44,681 nucleotides of DNA. Origin: Oscillospiraceae bacterium (lineage in GTDB: Bacteria; Bacillota; Clostridia; Saccharofermentanales; Saccharofermentanaceae). This document shows positions 31,129-38,724 of this stretch, piece by piece. The number at the start of each line of letters is the position of its first letter. The first letter of the stretch is position 1. Both the position numbers and the translations under genes were made by a program. The stretch spans positions 1-44,681 of the forward strand of contig CADAOK010000022.1 of NCBI GenBank assembly GCA_902789515.1, read 5' to 3'. A model generated the notes under the pieces. That model was not told the DNA's origin and ran no database searches. It saw nothing but the letters and a program-made list of their open reading frames with translations.

Positions 31129-31671
31129 TCAGTACTCGGGTTCGAGCAGGCCGTAGCCGCCGTCATTTCTCTTGTAAACGATGCATACGGAATCCGTATC
31201 GCTGTCAAGATATACGAAGAAGTCGTGTCCGAGCATCTCGAGCTGAAGGATCGCATCTTCGGCGCTCATCGGCCTGAGCGGGAACTTCTTTGTCTTCGTG
31301 ATCTTGTCTTCCGGCTCATCCTCGAAATCGAAATCCGCACCGCCGTCCTCTGCGAGGTAGTTGACTATCTCGGGATAGTCCTTCTTCTTCTTGAGGAACT
31401 TGGTCTTCTGTCTTCTTATCTGCGACTCAAGCTTGTCGACAGTCCTGTCGACGGCTGTGAGAATTTCTTCGTCTCTGGCCTCCGCCCTGTAGATCTTGCC
31501 ATCGAGCTTCATCGTGATCTCGACGACCATCTTGTTGCCTTCGGGTCTGATACGTACATTGAGGGATCCCTCATCACCGAAGAACTTGTCGAATTTGCCC
31601 ATCTTGTCGGCAATCTTCTTCTCGAGTCTTTCTCCGATTCTGATTCCGTTGCCCTGTGTAGTGATCTTCAT
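31129..31671 (-). CDS. hpf: Long-form ribosome hibernation promoting factor
   Basis: A 180-residue protein that dimerises 70S ribosomes into inactive 100S particles in stationary phase. Residues 1-100 are the S30AE/HPF domain (KITTQGNGIRIGERLEKKIA, then basic stretches), and the C-terminal 55 residues (KKFPLRPMSAEDAILQLEML...VYLDSDTDSVCIVYKR) are the dimerisation domain found only in the long form. The frame is open from 31701, but GGAG lies 8 bases before the ATG at 31671 and homology begins there. A palindrome is placed at the likely transcription start (31700-31717). A terminator follows. Confidence 0.93.
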   Translation of the reverse strand: MKITTQGNGIRIGERLEKKIADKMGKFDKFFGDEGSLNVRIRPEGNKMVVEITMKLDGKIYRAEARDEEILTAVDRTVDKLESQIRRQKTKFLKKKKDYPEIVNYLAEDGGADFDFEDEPEDKITKTKKFPLRPMSAEDAILQLEMLGHDFFVYLDSDTDSVCIVYKRNDGGYGLLEPEY

Positions 31672-31699
31672 AAAATCACTCCCTTCCGTATGATATTTC

Positions 31700-31727
31700 A
31701 AAAGGTCAAGACCTTTTAATCATTATA
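31700..31727 (-). promoter_or_regulatory. hpf -10 box and palindrome AAAAGGTC-TT-GACCTTTT
   Basis: The reverse strand reads TATAAT at 31727-31722, overlapping the stop of thiT. It is followed at once by a perfect 8+8 base inverted repeat with 2 bases between (31717-31700), exactly where transcription should start. A loop of two is too small for a good RNA hairpin, so it is more likely a protein-binding operator. The -35 box is weak. Confidence 0.5.
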
Positions 31728-32550
31728 AATCACGACGGAAGGGATTCTTCTTTCTTGCGATGATGAAGAGGATTCCTGCTACGACAAATGCAACTACGCT
31801 GACGATGAGCACAAGCTGCCAGTTGACGTTAACGAGGCCCGTAACATCGAATTCGCCTGTCTCGGCATTCTGGATGTACATGAATACGTTGATGACATCG
31901 AAGATGACTGCGCCTACGATGAGAAGACCTGCGATCCAGGACAGAACGGGGAACTTGGTCTCCTTCTTGGTGGACAGGCTCTTGATAGAGGGACCTCTGA
32001 AGTCGAGGACTGAACCGATATAGTAAGCGGCAACTGCAGTAACGATCGTCTCAGGGACCATGTATGTCGCATTGTAGCCGATGGAGTAGATCAGTGCTGC
32101 ATTGTCAGGGATGGACAGACCTGCCCAAACGGTAGCACCGGATACGACATGGCAAAGGAATCTCAGGATGCAGACGAGGATAACGCCCGCAACGAGGCCG
32201 TTCGCCTGATTGGACAGTCTGCGGAAGAGACCGCCGAATCCGAGAACTGCAAAAGCTACGATGTAGTCGAGCATGATGACTGCGACTATGGACTGCCATG
32301 TGGTTACATAGGACAGTGTGTTAAGGCCGAGGAGCTGCTGCGAGATACCGAAGAGCAGACCCGTGATGAGGCCGTAACCGATACCGTAGCGGTAAGCGAT
32401 GATGATGACAGGCAGCATGCACGCGACCGTGATGGAACCGCCGTAAGGCAGATCCAGCAGCTTAACGAGCGATAAGACGATACCCAGAGCGAGCATAATG
32501 GCGGTCTCTGCGATCTTTCTCGTCTTTGATACATTGGGTGTTCCAGACAT
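31723..32550 (-). CDS. thiT: Thiamine ECF transporter substrate-binding component ThiT
   Basis: A 275-residue membrane protein of the S-component type that binds thiamine and works with a shared ECF energising module (not in the window). The conserved ThiT features are LALGIVLSLVKL..LPYGGSIT, MLPVIIIAYRYG, LRFLCHVVSGATVWAG and the loop YNATYMVPE. A C-terminal extension of about 70 residues with two further hydrophobic segments is longer than usual (family about 190-200). AGGAGG lies 6 bases before the ATG, and a TPP riboswitch precedes it, in agreement with control by thiamine pyrophosphate. It may be co-transcribed with hpf. Confidence 0.93.
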   Translation of the reverse strand: MSGTPNVSKTRKIAETAIMLALGIVLSLVKLLDLPYGGSITVACMLPVIIIAYRYGIGYGLITGLLFGISQQLLGLNTLSYVTTWQSIVAVIMLDYIVAFAVLGFGGLFRRLSNQANGLVAGVILVCILRFLCHVVSGATVWAGLSIPDNAALIYSIGYNATYMVPETIVTAVAAYYIGSVLDFRGPSIKSLSTKKETKFPVLSWIAGLLIVGAVIFDVINVFMYIQNAETGEFDVTGLVNVNWQLVLIVSVVAFVVAGILFIIARKKNPFRRDL

Positions 32551-32623
32551 AAAAAACCTCCTATGGAAACCGACCTGCGTCGTTGTCCGTTCAGAGGAAA
32601 AAGCAACTATGGTAATAGTATAA

Positions 32624-32698
32624 GTCCCTACGCCGGCATTATCCGTCAGGTTCAGCGGGTCGGCACGAAGCCCTCTCAGCCGCTAGGCAGCTCCCCGT
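32624..32698 (-). promoter_or_regulatory. TPP riboswitch (THI box)
   Basis: The reverse strand has the conserved THI-box elements in order: CGGGGAGC, GCGGCTGAGAGGG, CCGACCCGCTGAACCTGA and GCCGGCGTAGGGAC, as in the TPP aptamer. It lies 74 bases before thiT. No hairpin with a T-run follows. Instead CCTC near 32594-32597 could pair with the GAGG of the thiT Shine-Dalgarno, so control of translation is the likely mode, as an inference. Confidence 0.92.
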
Positions 32699-32718
32699 TA
32701 TTTCCGTTTGTCGAAAGG

Positions 32719-32747
32719 AATATACTACATGGCTCCCATTTTGACAA
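32719..32747 (-). promoter_or_regulatory. Promoter of thiT and its riboswitch
   Basis: The reverse strand has TTGTCA, a 17-base spacer and TATATT, with transcription starting about 14 bases before the TPP aptamer. It overlaps the last codons of the hydrolase gene upstream. Confidence 0.75.
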
Positions 32748-33738
32748 GCCTCATCACGCAGGATTCTATAAATTTCTGAACCTCGCGTTCGCATGTCGCC
32801 TGGGCAGCCTCATAAGCCATAAGATGCTTGGCCGTATCTATCACGACCATCCTCTTTCTGCACCGCATGTTGTCATAGATATTCCTGGTACCGGAAGGAA
32901 GGCAAATGTCGTCGTCACCGCCCTGGATCAGGAGAACCGGAACCTTGATCCTTCCCGCATACAGCGCGCAGTCGCAGATATTGATATCGAAGCCGAACTT
33001 CTTTTCGGCGAGTTTCCTGATGCGGTAGATGAATGCTTCCGGCTTGATAACGGATTCCTTGACGGCAAGTGCCTTGAGAAGAGATGTAAGGGATTCCGCC
33101 GGGGAGTCGGCCACTATGCCGCAGACATTCCTGCAGAAGCCGTCCTGCTCTGCCGCAAGGAGTGCGGCGGTCGCACCCGTGCCGCGTCCGACAACATATA
33201 TCCTGCAGTCTGATCCTATCCTGTATCTGACAAATTCGAACCAGGTCTCGAGATCGACGCTCTCTTTGAGTCCGTATGTGTACTCCTTGCCGCCGCTCAT
33301 ACCGTGTCCGCGCTGGTGGATGATAAGGCAGTGGCATTTTACCTTCTTCATGAAGAGCCTTGCATATGCCGCCATCTCCGACGGATGTTCGCCGTAGCCG
33401 TGAATGAATATTGCGATGTTCTTGCAGTCCCTGTCTGACGACGGGCGGAAATAACCAGACAGCGGAGTGTTGTCGAATGCCCTGACCCTTACGTTCAGCC
33501 ATTCGTTGCGGCATGTGTAGAACCAGTTCCTGCCGCGCCCGAAGATAGTCGACCTGTCGATCTCCATAGGAGACCTGTCGACCTGGGGTATAGGCTTCGG
33601 TCTGTGGAATATCCTTTTGAAAAGTCTGTCGCAGTAAGACATGTAGACAACAAACACAGCGCCGCCCAGAACAAGAAGCATCACGAGCGACAGTATGGTT
33701 ATCAGAAAAGGTATGCTTATGGCCAGATCAGTTGGCAA
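32725..33738 (-). CDS. Membrane-anchored alpha/beta-hydrolase lacking the nucleophile
   Basis: A 337-residue protein with an N-terminal membrane segment (about 10-34) and an alpha/beta-hydrolase fold, by its oxyanion motif FIHGYGEHP (residues 111-119), HQRGHGMSGG, the acid in GGDDDICLP (Asp near 276) and the His in AKHLMA (305). The nucleophile elbow normally reads GxSxG; here it is GRGTG (184-188), so the catalytic Ser is Gly. It therefore probably does not hydrolyse esters and may be a binding or signalling pseudoenzyme. The start is a TTG (33738) with GGAGGG 5 bases before it, overlapping the end of the peptidase gene by 11 bases. Confidence 0.83.
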   Translation of the reverse strand: MPTDLAISIPFLITILSLVMLLVLGGAVFVVYMSYCDRLFKRIFHRPKPIPQVDRSPMEIDRSTIFGRGRNWFYTCRNEWLNVRVRAFDNTPLSGYFRPSSDRDCKNIAIFIHGYGEHPSEMAAYARLFMKKVKCHCLIIHQRGHGMSGGKEYTYGLKESVDLETWFEFVRYRIGSDCRIYVVGRGTGATAALLAAEQDGFCRNVCGIVADSPAESLTSLLKALAVKESVIKPEAFIYRIRKLAEKKFGFDINICDCALYAGRIKVPVLLIQGGDDDICLPSGTRNIYDNMRCRKRMVVIDTAKHLMAYEAAQATCEREVQKFIESCVMRLVKMGAM

Positions 33739-34963
33739 TTATTCCCTCCAGCTCATCGGTGCCTGAACTCAGGAGTTCGCACCCGCCGGAAGTCACGACG
33801 ACATCATCCTCTATGCGGAACCCGATACCCCACTCGGGGATATAGATTCCGGGCTCGACCGCAAGACAGTTACCTGCAGCAAAAGCGCGATCCTTCGGAC
33901 CTACATCGTGGACATCCAGCCCGAGATAGTGCGAGGTATTGTGCCAGTAGTATTTCTGCACATCCCCGACGCAAAAATTATCAGGTATAAGTCCCTGTGC
34001 CGCAAGCCATTTGCCGCATATGTCATACATTTGTGAATTAAGCTGCGCGAAAGTCCTTCCCGGTGCTATGAAGGCAAACGCCGCCTGCCTCAAGCGCTTG
34101 ATAATCCCGAGCAGGAGCACGCGCCTGTCGTCATCTGCCGGACTTCCGACGAAGAACACTCTGGAGATGTCTGCGCAATAACCTTTGTACCTTGCACCGA
34201 CGTCTATCTGGATCGCTCCGCCTTCCTGCGCAACACCGTCACCTGACATCTCGGGATCCGCGTGGTGCAGGTAGAACACGTTGCTGCCGCACGATACTAT
34301 CGTCTCGAAAGCGTTGAGCATCGAACCCCTTCTCGCAAGTTCGAACTCTAGCCTTGTATACAGCTCATACTCCGTAACGCCGGGCTTTACATATTTCTTA
34401 AGCTCGTCTAACGCCTCTTCCGTGATCTTTGCAGCCTCGCGTATGCAGGAAAGCTCATCTTCGCTTTTGACCATCCTCATATCCGTGATCAAAGACGATA
34501 TGCTCTCGGGCTTTACTCCGAGCGTGCTGATCATGTCCGTGAACTCTCTGGGCGCGTCCATGATGGAACCGCCGTCCACCGCTATCTTGGTGCTGCTGTC
34601 CTTAGCTTCGGCCTTCGCGTCTTCTTCAAAGGCTTCGTCGCTTCTTATGTCCTCTATCCCGGATACGGCCGTAAGCGCCTCGAAATCAGGTCTCTTGCCG
34701 CCCCACCTCTCCTTCAGTTTGTCGTGTGCGGGAGCATAGAGTTTCTCCGTGAAGGCGCCGTCCTTCTTGGTGATGACGAGCACGAGACCGGCCCTTTCGA
34801 GACCTGTCATGTAGTAGAAGTTGCGGTCCGGCAGGAAGCGGTAGTCCGTGTCACCGCTCATCTTCTTTGCTTCGCCGGCAAAAAGAAAGACCGCCCTGTT
34901 ATCCGGGAGCAAGTCTGCAAACTTCTTTCTGTTGTCTGAGAAAAATGTCCTGTCTAAAGCCAT
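33728..34963 (-). CDS. pepP: Xaa-Pro aminopeptidase (M24B)
   Basis: A 411-residue two-metal aminopeptidase that removes N-terminal residues next to proline. The first 170 residues form the creatinase-like N-domain (DYRFLPDRNFYYMTGLERAG). The C-terminal pita-bread domain has the metal ligands: QIDVGARYKGYCADISRVFF, HYLGLDVHDVG (His) and the end motif AVEPGIYIPEWGIGFRIEDD (two Glu). The ATG at 34963 overlaps the stop of the upstream acetyltransferase gene (TGATG), so translation is probably coupled. The gene product is cytoplasmic. Confidence 0.9.
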   Translation of the reverse strand: MALDRTFFSDNRKKFADLLPDNRAVFLFAGEAKKMSGDTDYRFLPDRNFYYMTGLERAGLVLVITKKDGAFTEKLYAPAHDKLKERWGGKRPDFEALTAVSGIEDIRSDEAFEEDAKAEAKDSSTKIAVDGGSIMDAPREFTDMISTLGVKPESISSLITDMRMVKSEDELSCIREAAKITEEALDELKKYVKPGVTEYELYTRLEFELARRGSMLNAFETIVSCGSNVFYLHHADPEMSGDGVAQEGGAIQIDVGARYKGYCADISRVFFVGSPADDDRRVLLLGIIKRLRQAAFAFIAPGRTFAQLNSQMYDICGKWLAAQGLIPDNFCVGDVQKYYWHNTSHYLGLDVHDVGPKDRAFAAGNCLAVEPGIYIPEWGIGFRIEDDVVVTSGGCELLSSGTDELEGIIAN

Positions 34964-35613
34964 CAGCTGACACCATCCGAACGTACATTGTACTCGTCGA
35001 ACAGTATCGTATTGTTGATGTAGTTAAGGGTCGCGCCCTGGGATCTTCTGATGAGACCGGGGTTGCCGATTACGATGGAGCCGTCCGGTACATCGAAATT
35101 AACATACGCGCCGGGAGCGATAAGCACATTGTTGCCGATAGTAATGTTGCCGACGATGATGGCATTGGCTCCGATCCAAACATAGTTGCCGATATGAGGG
35201 GAACCCTTGCGCTTTCCTCTGAACTGCGTACCGATGACAACACCGGTCGATACGTTGACGTTATGACCGATAACTGCCTTCGGGTGGATAATGACACGGC
35301 CGAAATGCGCAAGGTAGAAACCCTTGCCGATCTCGGTATCGTAAGGTATCTGGAAATGATACTTTCTTGAGAGCATATCGAGTCTTGTATTCCAGATCTT
35401 GAACAGGAACTGGTTGAAGAACTTTCTTATGCCGTCATACTTCGGGATCTGGTCATAATAATACCTGACCCTTCTCATAGTGCTGATATAGCAAAACTCG
35501 GGAGATGAGCGGCGCTCTTCAAGGTAGCATGCGTAGATGTTCTTGAATCTGCGGGTGTTGCCCGTGTATCTGAACAGATCTGCATATACTATGTCTTTCA
35601 GTTCGTCAGTCAC
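34963..35613 (-). CDS. Serine O-acetyltransferase-like hexapeptide-repeat acyltransferase
   Basis: A 216-residue protein of the CysE/hexapeptide-repeat type. The N-terminal 85 residues are basic and helical, as in serine acetyltransferases. The C-terminal part forms a left-handed beta-helix with repeated V/I-G-N-x motifs (VIIHPKAVIGHNVNVSTGVV, YVWIGANAIIVGNITIGNNV, IAPGAYVNFDVPDG) and the catalytic His in LAHFGRVIIH. It could make O-acetylserine for cysteine or acetylate a sugar. No cysK or polysaccharide gene is next to it. A TTG opens the frame at 35619, but GGGAGGAG lies 8 bases before the GTG at 35613, which is preferred. It is followed by pepP, translationally coupled. Confidence 0.75.
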   Translation of the reverse strand: MTDELKDIVYADLFRYTGNTRRFKNIYACYLEERRSSPEFCYISTMRRVRYYYDQIPKYDGIRKFFNQFLFKIWNTRLDMLSRKYHFQIPYDTEIGKGFYLAHFGRVIIHPKAVIGHNVNVSTGVVIGTQFRGKRKGSPHIGNYVWIGANAIIVGNITIGNNVLIAPGAYVNFDVPDGSIVIGNPGLIRRSQGATLNYINNTILFDEYNVRSDGVS

Positions 35614-35646
35614 GCACAATACTCCTCCCGTTTTGTTTACGCGAAA

Positions 35647-35675
35647 ATTTTATATCTTTTGGGGCAAGTTATCAA
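35647..35675 (-). promoter_or_regulatory. Promoter of acyltransferase-pepP-hydrolase operon
   Basis: The reverse strand has TTGATA, a 17-base spacer and TAAAAT. Just upstream lies the palindrome TTTTGCGCAAAA (35682-35693), related to the sites near the LacI gene. Confidence 0.7.
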
Positions 35676-35681
35676 TTGATA

Positions 35682-35693
35682 TTTTGCGCAAAA
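35682..35693. promoter_or_regulatory. Palindrome TTTTGCGCAAAA, possible LacI-type operator
   Basis: A perfect 12-base palindrome immediately upstream of the -35 box of the acyltransferase operon. Its core TTGCGCAA shares the half-site TGCGCAA with the two sites in the LacI-divergent gap. Binding by the neighbouring LacI protein is an inference. Confidence 0.4.
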
Positions 35694-35729
35694 CAAAGAA
35701 CGCAAATAACCGTAAAATCCTGATAAACA

Positions 35730-35771
35730 TAATGAAAACTGCCCCGGACGGGAGGATGCATCCGGGACAGT
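35730..35771 (-). terminator. Rho-independent terminator of lacI-family gene
   Basis: On the reverse strand ACTGTCCCGGA pairs with TCCGGGGCAGT (one mismatch) around a 12-base loop, followed by TTTTCATTATG. It lies 27 bases after the regulator stop. Confidence 0.8.
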
Positions 35772-35797
35772 CAATATAAAAGTAACTATTGCCTTTG

Positions 35798-36790
35798 TCA
35801 GAGTGTCGAACCCTTGAGTACGACTTCGTAACCGAGAAGCTTCTCGGACTGCACCTGTTCGCCGTTGATCATGGCGATCAGGGTCCGCGCAGCCTCGAAC
35901 CCGAGCTGCCTGGGATCGTACTGAAGCGCCGTAACAGGCGGCCGGTTGTGTTCGAGGAGTGCGCTGTTGTAGAAGGAGGCTATCTTAAGATCTTTGGGTA
36001 CCTCGATACCGTCACGCGACAGCTTGACGAGTACCGAGTGCGCAATATAGTCGTCGGCGCAGACAACACAGTCCGCTCCGGATCTTATGGCTTCATCAGT
36101 CGCTCTCTCGATCTGCGCCGAAGTGTCACAGTCCATATAGAAGAGCGCATCCTTGGCCTCTTTGCCGCACTTCTCAAGGCCTTTGATAAAGCCTGTCCTG
36201 CGGGTCTGGTTGACCACCTGGGCCGAGCTTCCGCAGATGAATGCGAGCTTGCTTGCGCCCTTCATCAGGATTATCGATGTGAGTTCGCTGCAGGCACTGA
36301 TATGGTCGTTGTCTATCCTGACGACTCCGGGTTCATCCGTTCCGCCGATGACAACAAAAGGAAGACCGCTTTCCTTCAGTTTCTTGATATTCAGGTCGTT
36401 CTCCCATGTCCTTCCGAGGACAACACCGTCAACCTTGCGGTTGCGCAACATGTTCTCAAGCCTGGAGATATCACTGTCATAGGACATGATGAGAAGCACA
36501 TCGTAGTTCTCTGTCTGAGCCGCTTCGCACATTCCGAACATCGTCAGCTGGAAGTACGGCAGCGAGAAATTCTCGGAATCACCGGGCACCACCCATCCGA
36601 TGTTATACGTTTTCGATTGCGCAAGTCCGCGCGCGATCGGATTCGGGGTATAGTCGTGCTCCTTGATGTAGTCGAGCACCATCCGGCGGGTCTTTCTGCT
36701 GATCCTGCCCTTGCCCGAGATAGACCTCGAAACGGTCGTTTTGGATATCCCGAGATCCCGGGCTATGTCATCTATAGTAAGTTTGTTCAC
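35798..36790 (-). CDS. LacI-family transcriptional regulator
   Basis: A 330-residue repressor. The N-terminal 60 residues hold the helix-turn-helix and hinge (LTIDDIARDLGISKTTVSRS, then YTPNPIARGLAQSKT), followed by a periplasmic-binding-like sugar domain with GVVLGRTWENDL and DGIEVPKDLKIASF. The effector is unknown. The start is a GTG at 36790 with AAGG 4 bases upstream and AGG further back. It is divergent from a membrane protein gene, and the gap holds sites with the TGCGCAA half-operator typical of LacI members (for example around maltose regulators). A terminator follows the gene. It may control the divergent membrane protein, itself and perhaps the operon at 34963-35613. Confidence 0.92.
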   Translation of the reverse strand: MNKLTIDDIARDLGISKTTVSRSISGKGRISRKTRRMVLDYIKEHDYTPNPIARGLAQSKTYNIGWVVPGDSENFSLPYFQLTMFGMCEAAQTENYDVLLIMSYDSDISRLENMLRNRKVDGVVLGRTWENDLNIKKLKESGLPFVVIGGTDEPGVVRIDNDHISACSELTSIILMKGASKLAFICGSSAQVVNQTRRTGFIKGLEKCGKEAKDALFYMDCDTSAQIERATDEAIRSGADCVVCADDYIAHSVLVKLSRDGIEVPKDLKIASFYNSALLEHNRPPVTALQYDPRQLGFEAARTLIAMINGEQVQSEKLLGYEVVLKGSTL

Positions 36791-36822
36791 CCTTGTAGCC
36801 TGCCTTTGTCAGTTGCACAGCC

Positions 36823-36840
36823 TGCGCAATCGGTTGTGCA
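36823..36840. promoter_or_regulatory. LacI-type operator TGCGCAA-N4-TTGTGCA
   Basis: An 18-base imperfect palindrome, TGCGCAATCGGTTGTGCA, with a central CG, the LacI/GalR layout. It lies 33 bases upstream of the LacI GTG start and is likely to serve autoregulation. A second partial half-site, TTGCGCA, is at 36864-36870. Confidence 0.6.
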
Positions 36841-37000
36841 TATGAGAACAGTTTACTCCATGATTGCGCAGTCTGTCAAATCGTGAAAATCAGCCCGGCC
36901 TGAATGCTTCAGATGGTCTGGAAGTCAATGATACAGGGTATTTTCGCGGCATTCAGCCACATAGTGCGAGGCATTATCCCTGCGCAAACAAATGTTAAAT

Positions 37001-37035
37001 TTGCGCAAACGGTTGTTGGCAATGCTTTTTGCGCA
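37001..37035. promoter_or_regulatory. Operator cluster beside the membrane-protein promoter
   Basis: TTGCGCAAACGGTTGTTGGCA shares its core TGCGCAA-CGGTTGT with the site at 36823. Another TTTGCGCA (37028-37035) and TGCGCAAACA (36981-36990) lie next to it. The block ends 11 bases before the -35 box at 37046, so a bound repressor could overlap RNA polymerase or act by looping to 36823. Confidence 0.55.
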
Positions 37036-37045
37036 GCGGCCCGAT

Positions 37046-37074
37046 TTGACACGGCAAACTTTGAAACATACAAT
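37046..37074 (+). promoter_or_regulatory. Leaderless promoter of the membrane-protein gene
   Basis: TTGACA (perfect), a 17-base spacer and TACAAT, ending 6 bases before the ATG at 37081. Transcription should start at the start codon itself. No Shine-Dalgarno is present. Confidence 0.75.
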
Positions 37075-37080
37075 CAACGC

Positions 37081-38622
37081 ATGTATAAAAAGCCGAACAT
37101 CAAACTCAGGAAGACCAGGGTAATAGGACCGCAGACTGTATTTCTCATTGCAGTTGCGCTGCTTGTCTTCGGTCCCTTCGCTTCGATGGAGCACATCGGG
37201 AACTGGGTATATGACTGCGCAATCCAGATAAAGCTCGGAATGGACGGTATCGATGCCGGTCATATGATCACAGATGAGATCTACAGCTGGCATGAAGGTC
37301 TTGTCTTTACCGCACACGAGAGCGGCTGGTATCTGATCGTCGGCTTCTTGTACAAGTATCTCGGCGTATGGGGCGTCCTTGCGGTATGTTCCGTTCTGTC
37401 CTGCAGTGCGGCAATCGCAGCTGCCATGTTCTCAAGGAAGAAGGTCCACCCCCTCTTTATCGCCGCCGCTCTGGTATTGGTGCGTCTCATGAGGTGCTTC
37501 CCGGATTACAGCGCCAGACCTTCCACTTCGTCCACACTGATATTCATCGTTACCATAATCGTATTGCTCAGTGACCGCGAGCCCATCTTCAAGGCCGGCG
37601 TGTTCACGATATTCTGTCTTCTCCTCGCCTGGCTTCACGGCGGATTCGTTCCGATCTATTTTGCCGTCTATGCTCTGTTCATCGTTTTCGAGCTGCTGTA
37701 TAAGAACTTCAAGGGTGCCGGTGTTCTCGCATGCGGTATCCTGACCGGCTTTGCGGTGTCGCTGCTTAATCCGATCGGGTTCGGTCTCTGGAGTTACGGC
37801 CTCAAGCAGACCGGATCGGCCGAGGCTATAAGCCTGATCGATGAATGGAAGCCCCTCGAATTCGATATCGTCCAGGTCCTTATCCTGCTCCTGGTCTTAG
37901 TCGGATTCATGGCAGGCAAAGGCGTCAGGGAGTTTGAGAAGAAAGCCCTTATCAAGCTCGCGCTGTTTTGCATGTTCTTCATTATGGCATGTGTGTACAG
38001 GAGGTTTGCGCTCCTGCTTTCCATAGCATTTGTCCTTTTCGCACCCGAGGCATATCAGGACCTGGCCGTATGGCTCAGGAAAAATCTCCTGCCCAAGCTG
38101 CCGGATAAGATCAAACTGTCGAATGCGTTCTACGGTCTTCTTGCCGGCGTCGCGGCAGTCATGATCGTTCTGTCCGGTGTGTTCTATTCCGGGAAATACA
38201 TCAAGACCAATACGATGGCTGATGCCGAAGCCATAGCGGCTTTCGACAAGGGCGCTGCGGATTATGTCGAAGAGGCCGGATACGAGAAGATCTTCAATTC
38301 ATTCGACACCGGTTCGTGGCTCGTATTCAACGGCATCAAGGTCCACATCGACAACCGCTTCGATCCTTACAACAGCGCTTTCTCCGGCACCGACTACCTG
38401 ACGGGCAAGATGGAGATAACCAACCTGTATGAACTCGATTCTTTCCGTGCGGAATATGACTGTGACGCGTTCCTGCTGGACGTCAATCCCGTCTCCTGCC
38501 CTCTGCTCAACGAGATAGAGCTTTATGCGTCAGACAGATATAAGATCGTTTACGACAACACCGTAACATCCGTGGCTCCGAACCACGGCTCAATACGGTG
38601 GATCGTTATCGAATGCATCTGA
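37081..38622 (+). CDS. Polytopic membrane protein, GT-C glycosyltransferase-like
   Basis: A 513-residue protein with about ten hydrophobic segments, first near residues 18-36, and a C-terminal soluble domain of about 120 residues. The first loop has a pattern DEIYSWHEGLVF...ESGWYLIVGFLYKYLG that recalls the DxxWHxRxG...HxWL loop of bacterial GT-C-like proteins. The C-terminal part contains DTGSWLVFNGIKVHIDNRFDPY, also like those proteins (usually DGRxDxY). Such enzymes move sugars from polyprenyl phosphate; the donor and acceptor are unknown. The frame is open from 36904, but homology-like sequence and promoter spacing put the start at 37081. It is divergent from a LacI gene with operators upstream. 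Confidence 0.72.
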   Translation: MYKKPNIKLRKTRVIGPQTVFLIAVALLVFGPFASMEHIGNWVYDCAIQIKLGMDGIDAGHMITDEIYSWHEGLVFTAHESGWYLIVGFLYKYLGVWGVLAVCSVLSCSAAIAAAMFSRKKVHPLFIAAALVLVRLMRCFPDYSARPSTSSTLIFIVTIIVLLSDREPIFKAGVFTIFCLLLAWLHGGFVPIYFAVYALFIVFELLYKNFKGAGVLACGILTGFAVSLLNPIGFGLWSYGLKQTGSAEAISLIDEWKPLEFDIVQVLILLLVLVGFMAGKGVREFEKKALIKLALFCMFFIMACVYRRFALLLSIAFVLFAPEAYQDLAVWLRKNLLPKLPDKIKLSNAFYGLLAGVAAVMIVLSGVFYSGKYIKTNTMADAEAIAAFDKGAADYVEEAGYEKIFNSFDTGSWLVFNGIKVHIDNRFDPYNSAFSGTDYLTGKMEITNLYELDSFRAEYDCDAFLLDVNPVSCPLLNEIELYASDRYKIVYDNTVTSVAPNHGSIRWIVIECI

Positions 38623-38687
38623 AAGTCTCAACTTTTCCAATTGCCCCAAAAATGGGACTCTTCTGCCGATACTTAACCGGTACTATT

Positions 38688-38696
38688 TGCTATACT
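38688..38696 (+). promoter_or_regulatory. Extended -10 promoter of radA
   Basis: TGCTATACT, an extended -10, 28 bases before the radA ATG. The -35 is weak. It is the likely start of the radA-ispD transcript. Confidence 0.5.
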
Positions 38697-38724
38697 TACA
38701 TTAAAACATAGCGGAGCTGTAAGA

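Noticed and set aside
32577-32612. Intrinsic terminator between the TPP aptamer and thiT
   Set aside because: The small stem around CGAC-GCAG-GTCG is followed by only three T, too weak for an intrinsic terminator.
35789-36886. Plus-strand frame of 365 codons opposite the LacI gene
   Set aside because: The LacI helix-turn-helix and binding domain on the minus strand are clear; the opposite frame is a by-product.
38630-38670. Possible terminator after the GT-C-like gene (AGTCTC...GGGACT)
   Set aside because: The stem is six base pairs with a G-T pair, the loop is large and no T-run follows, so I do not call it a terminator.
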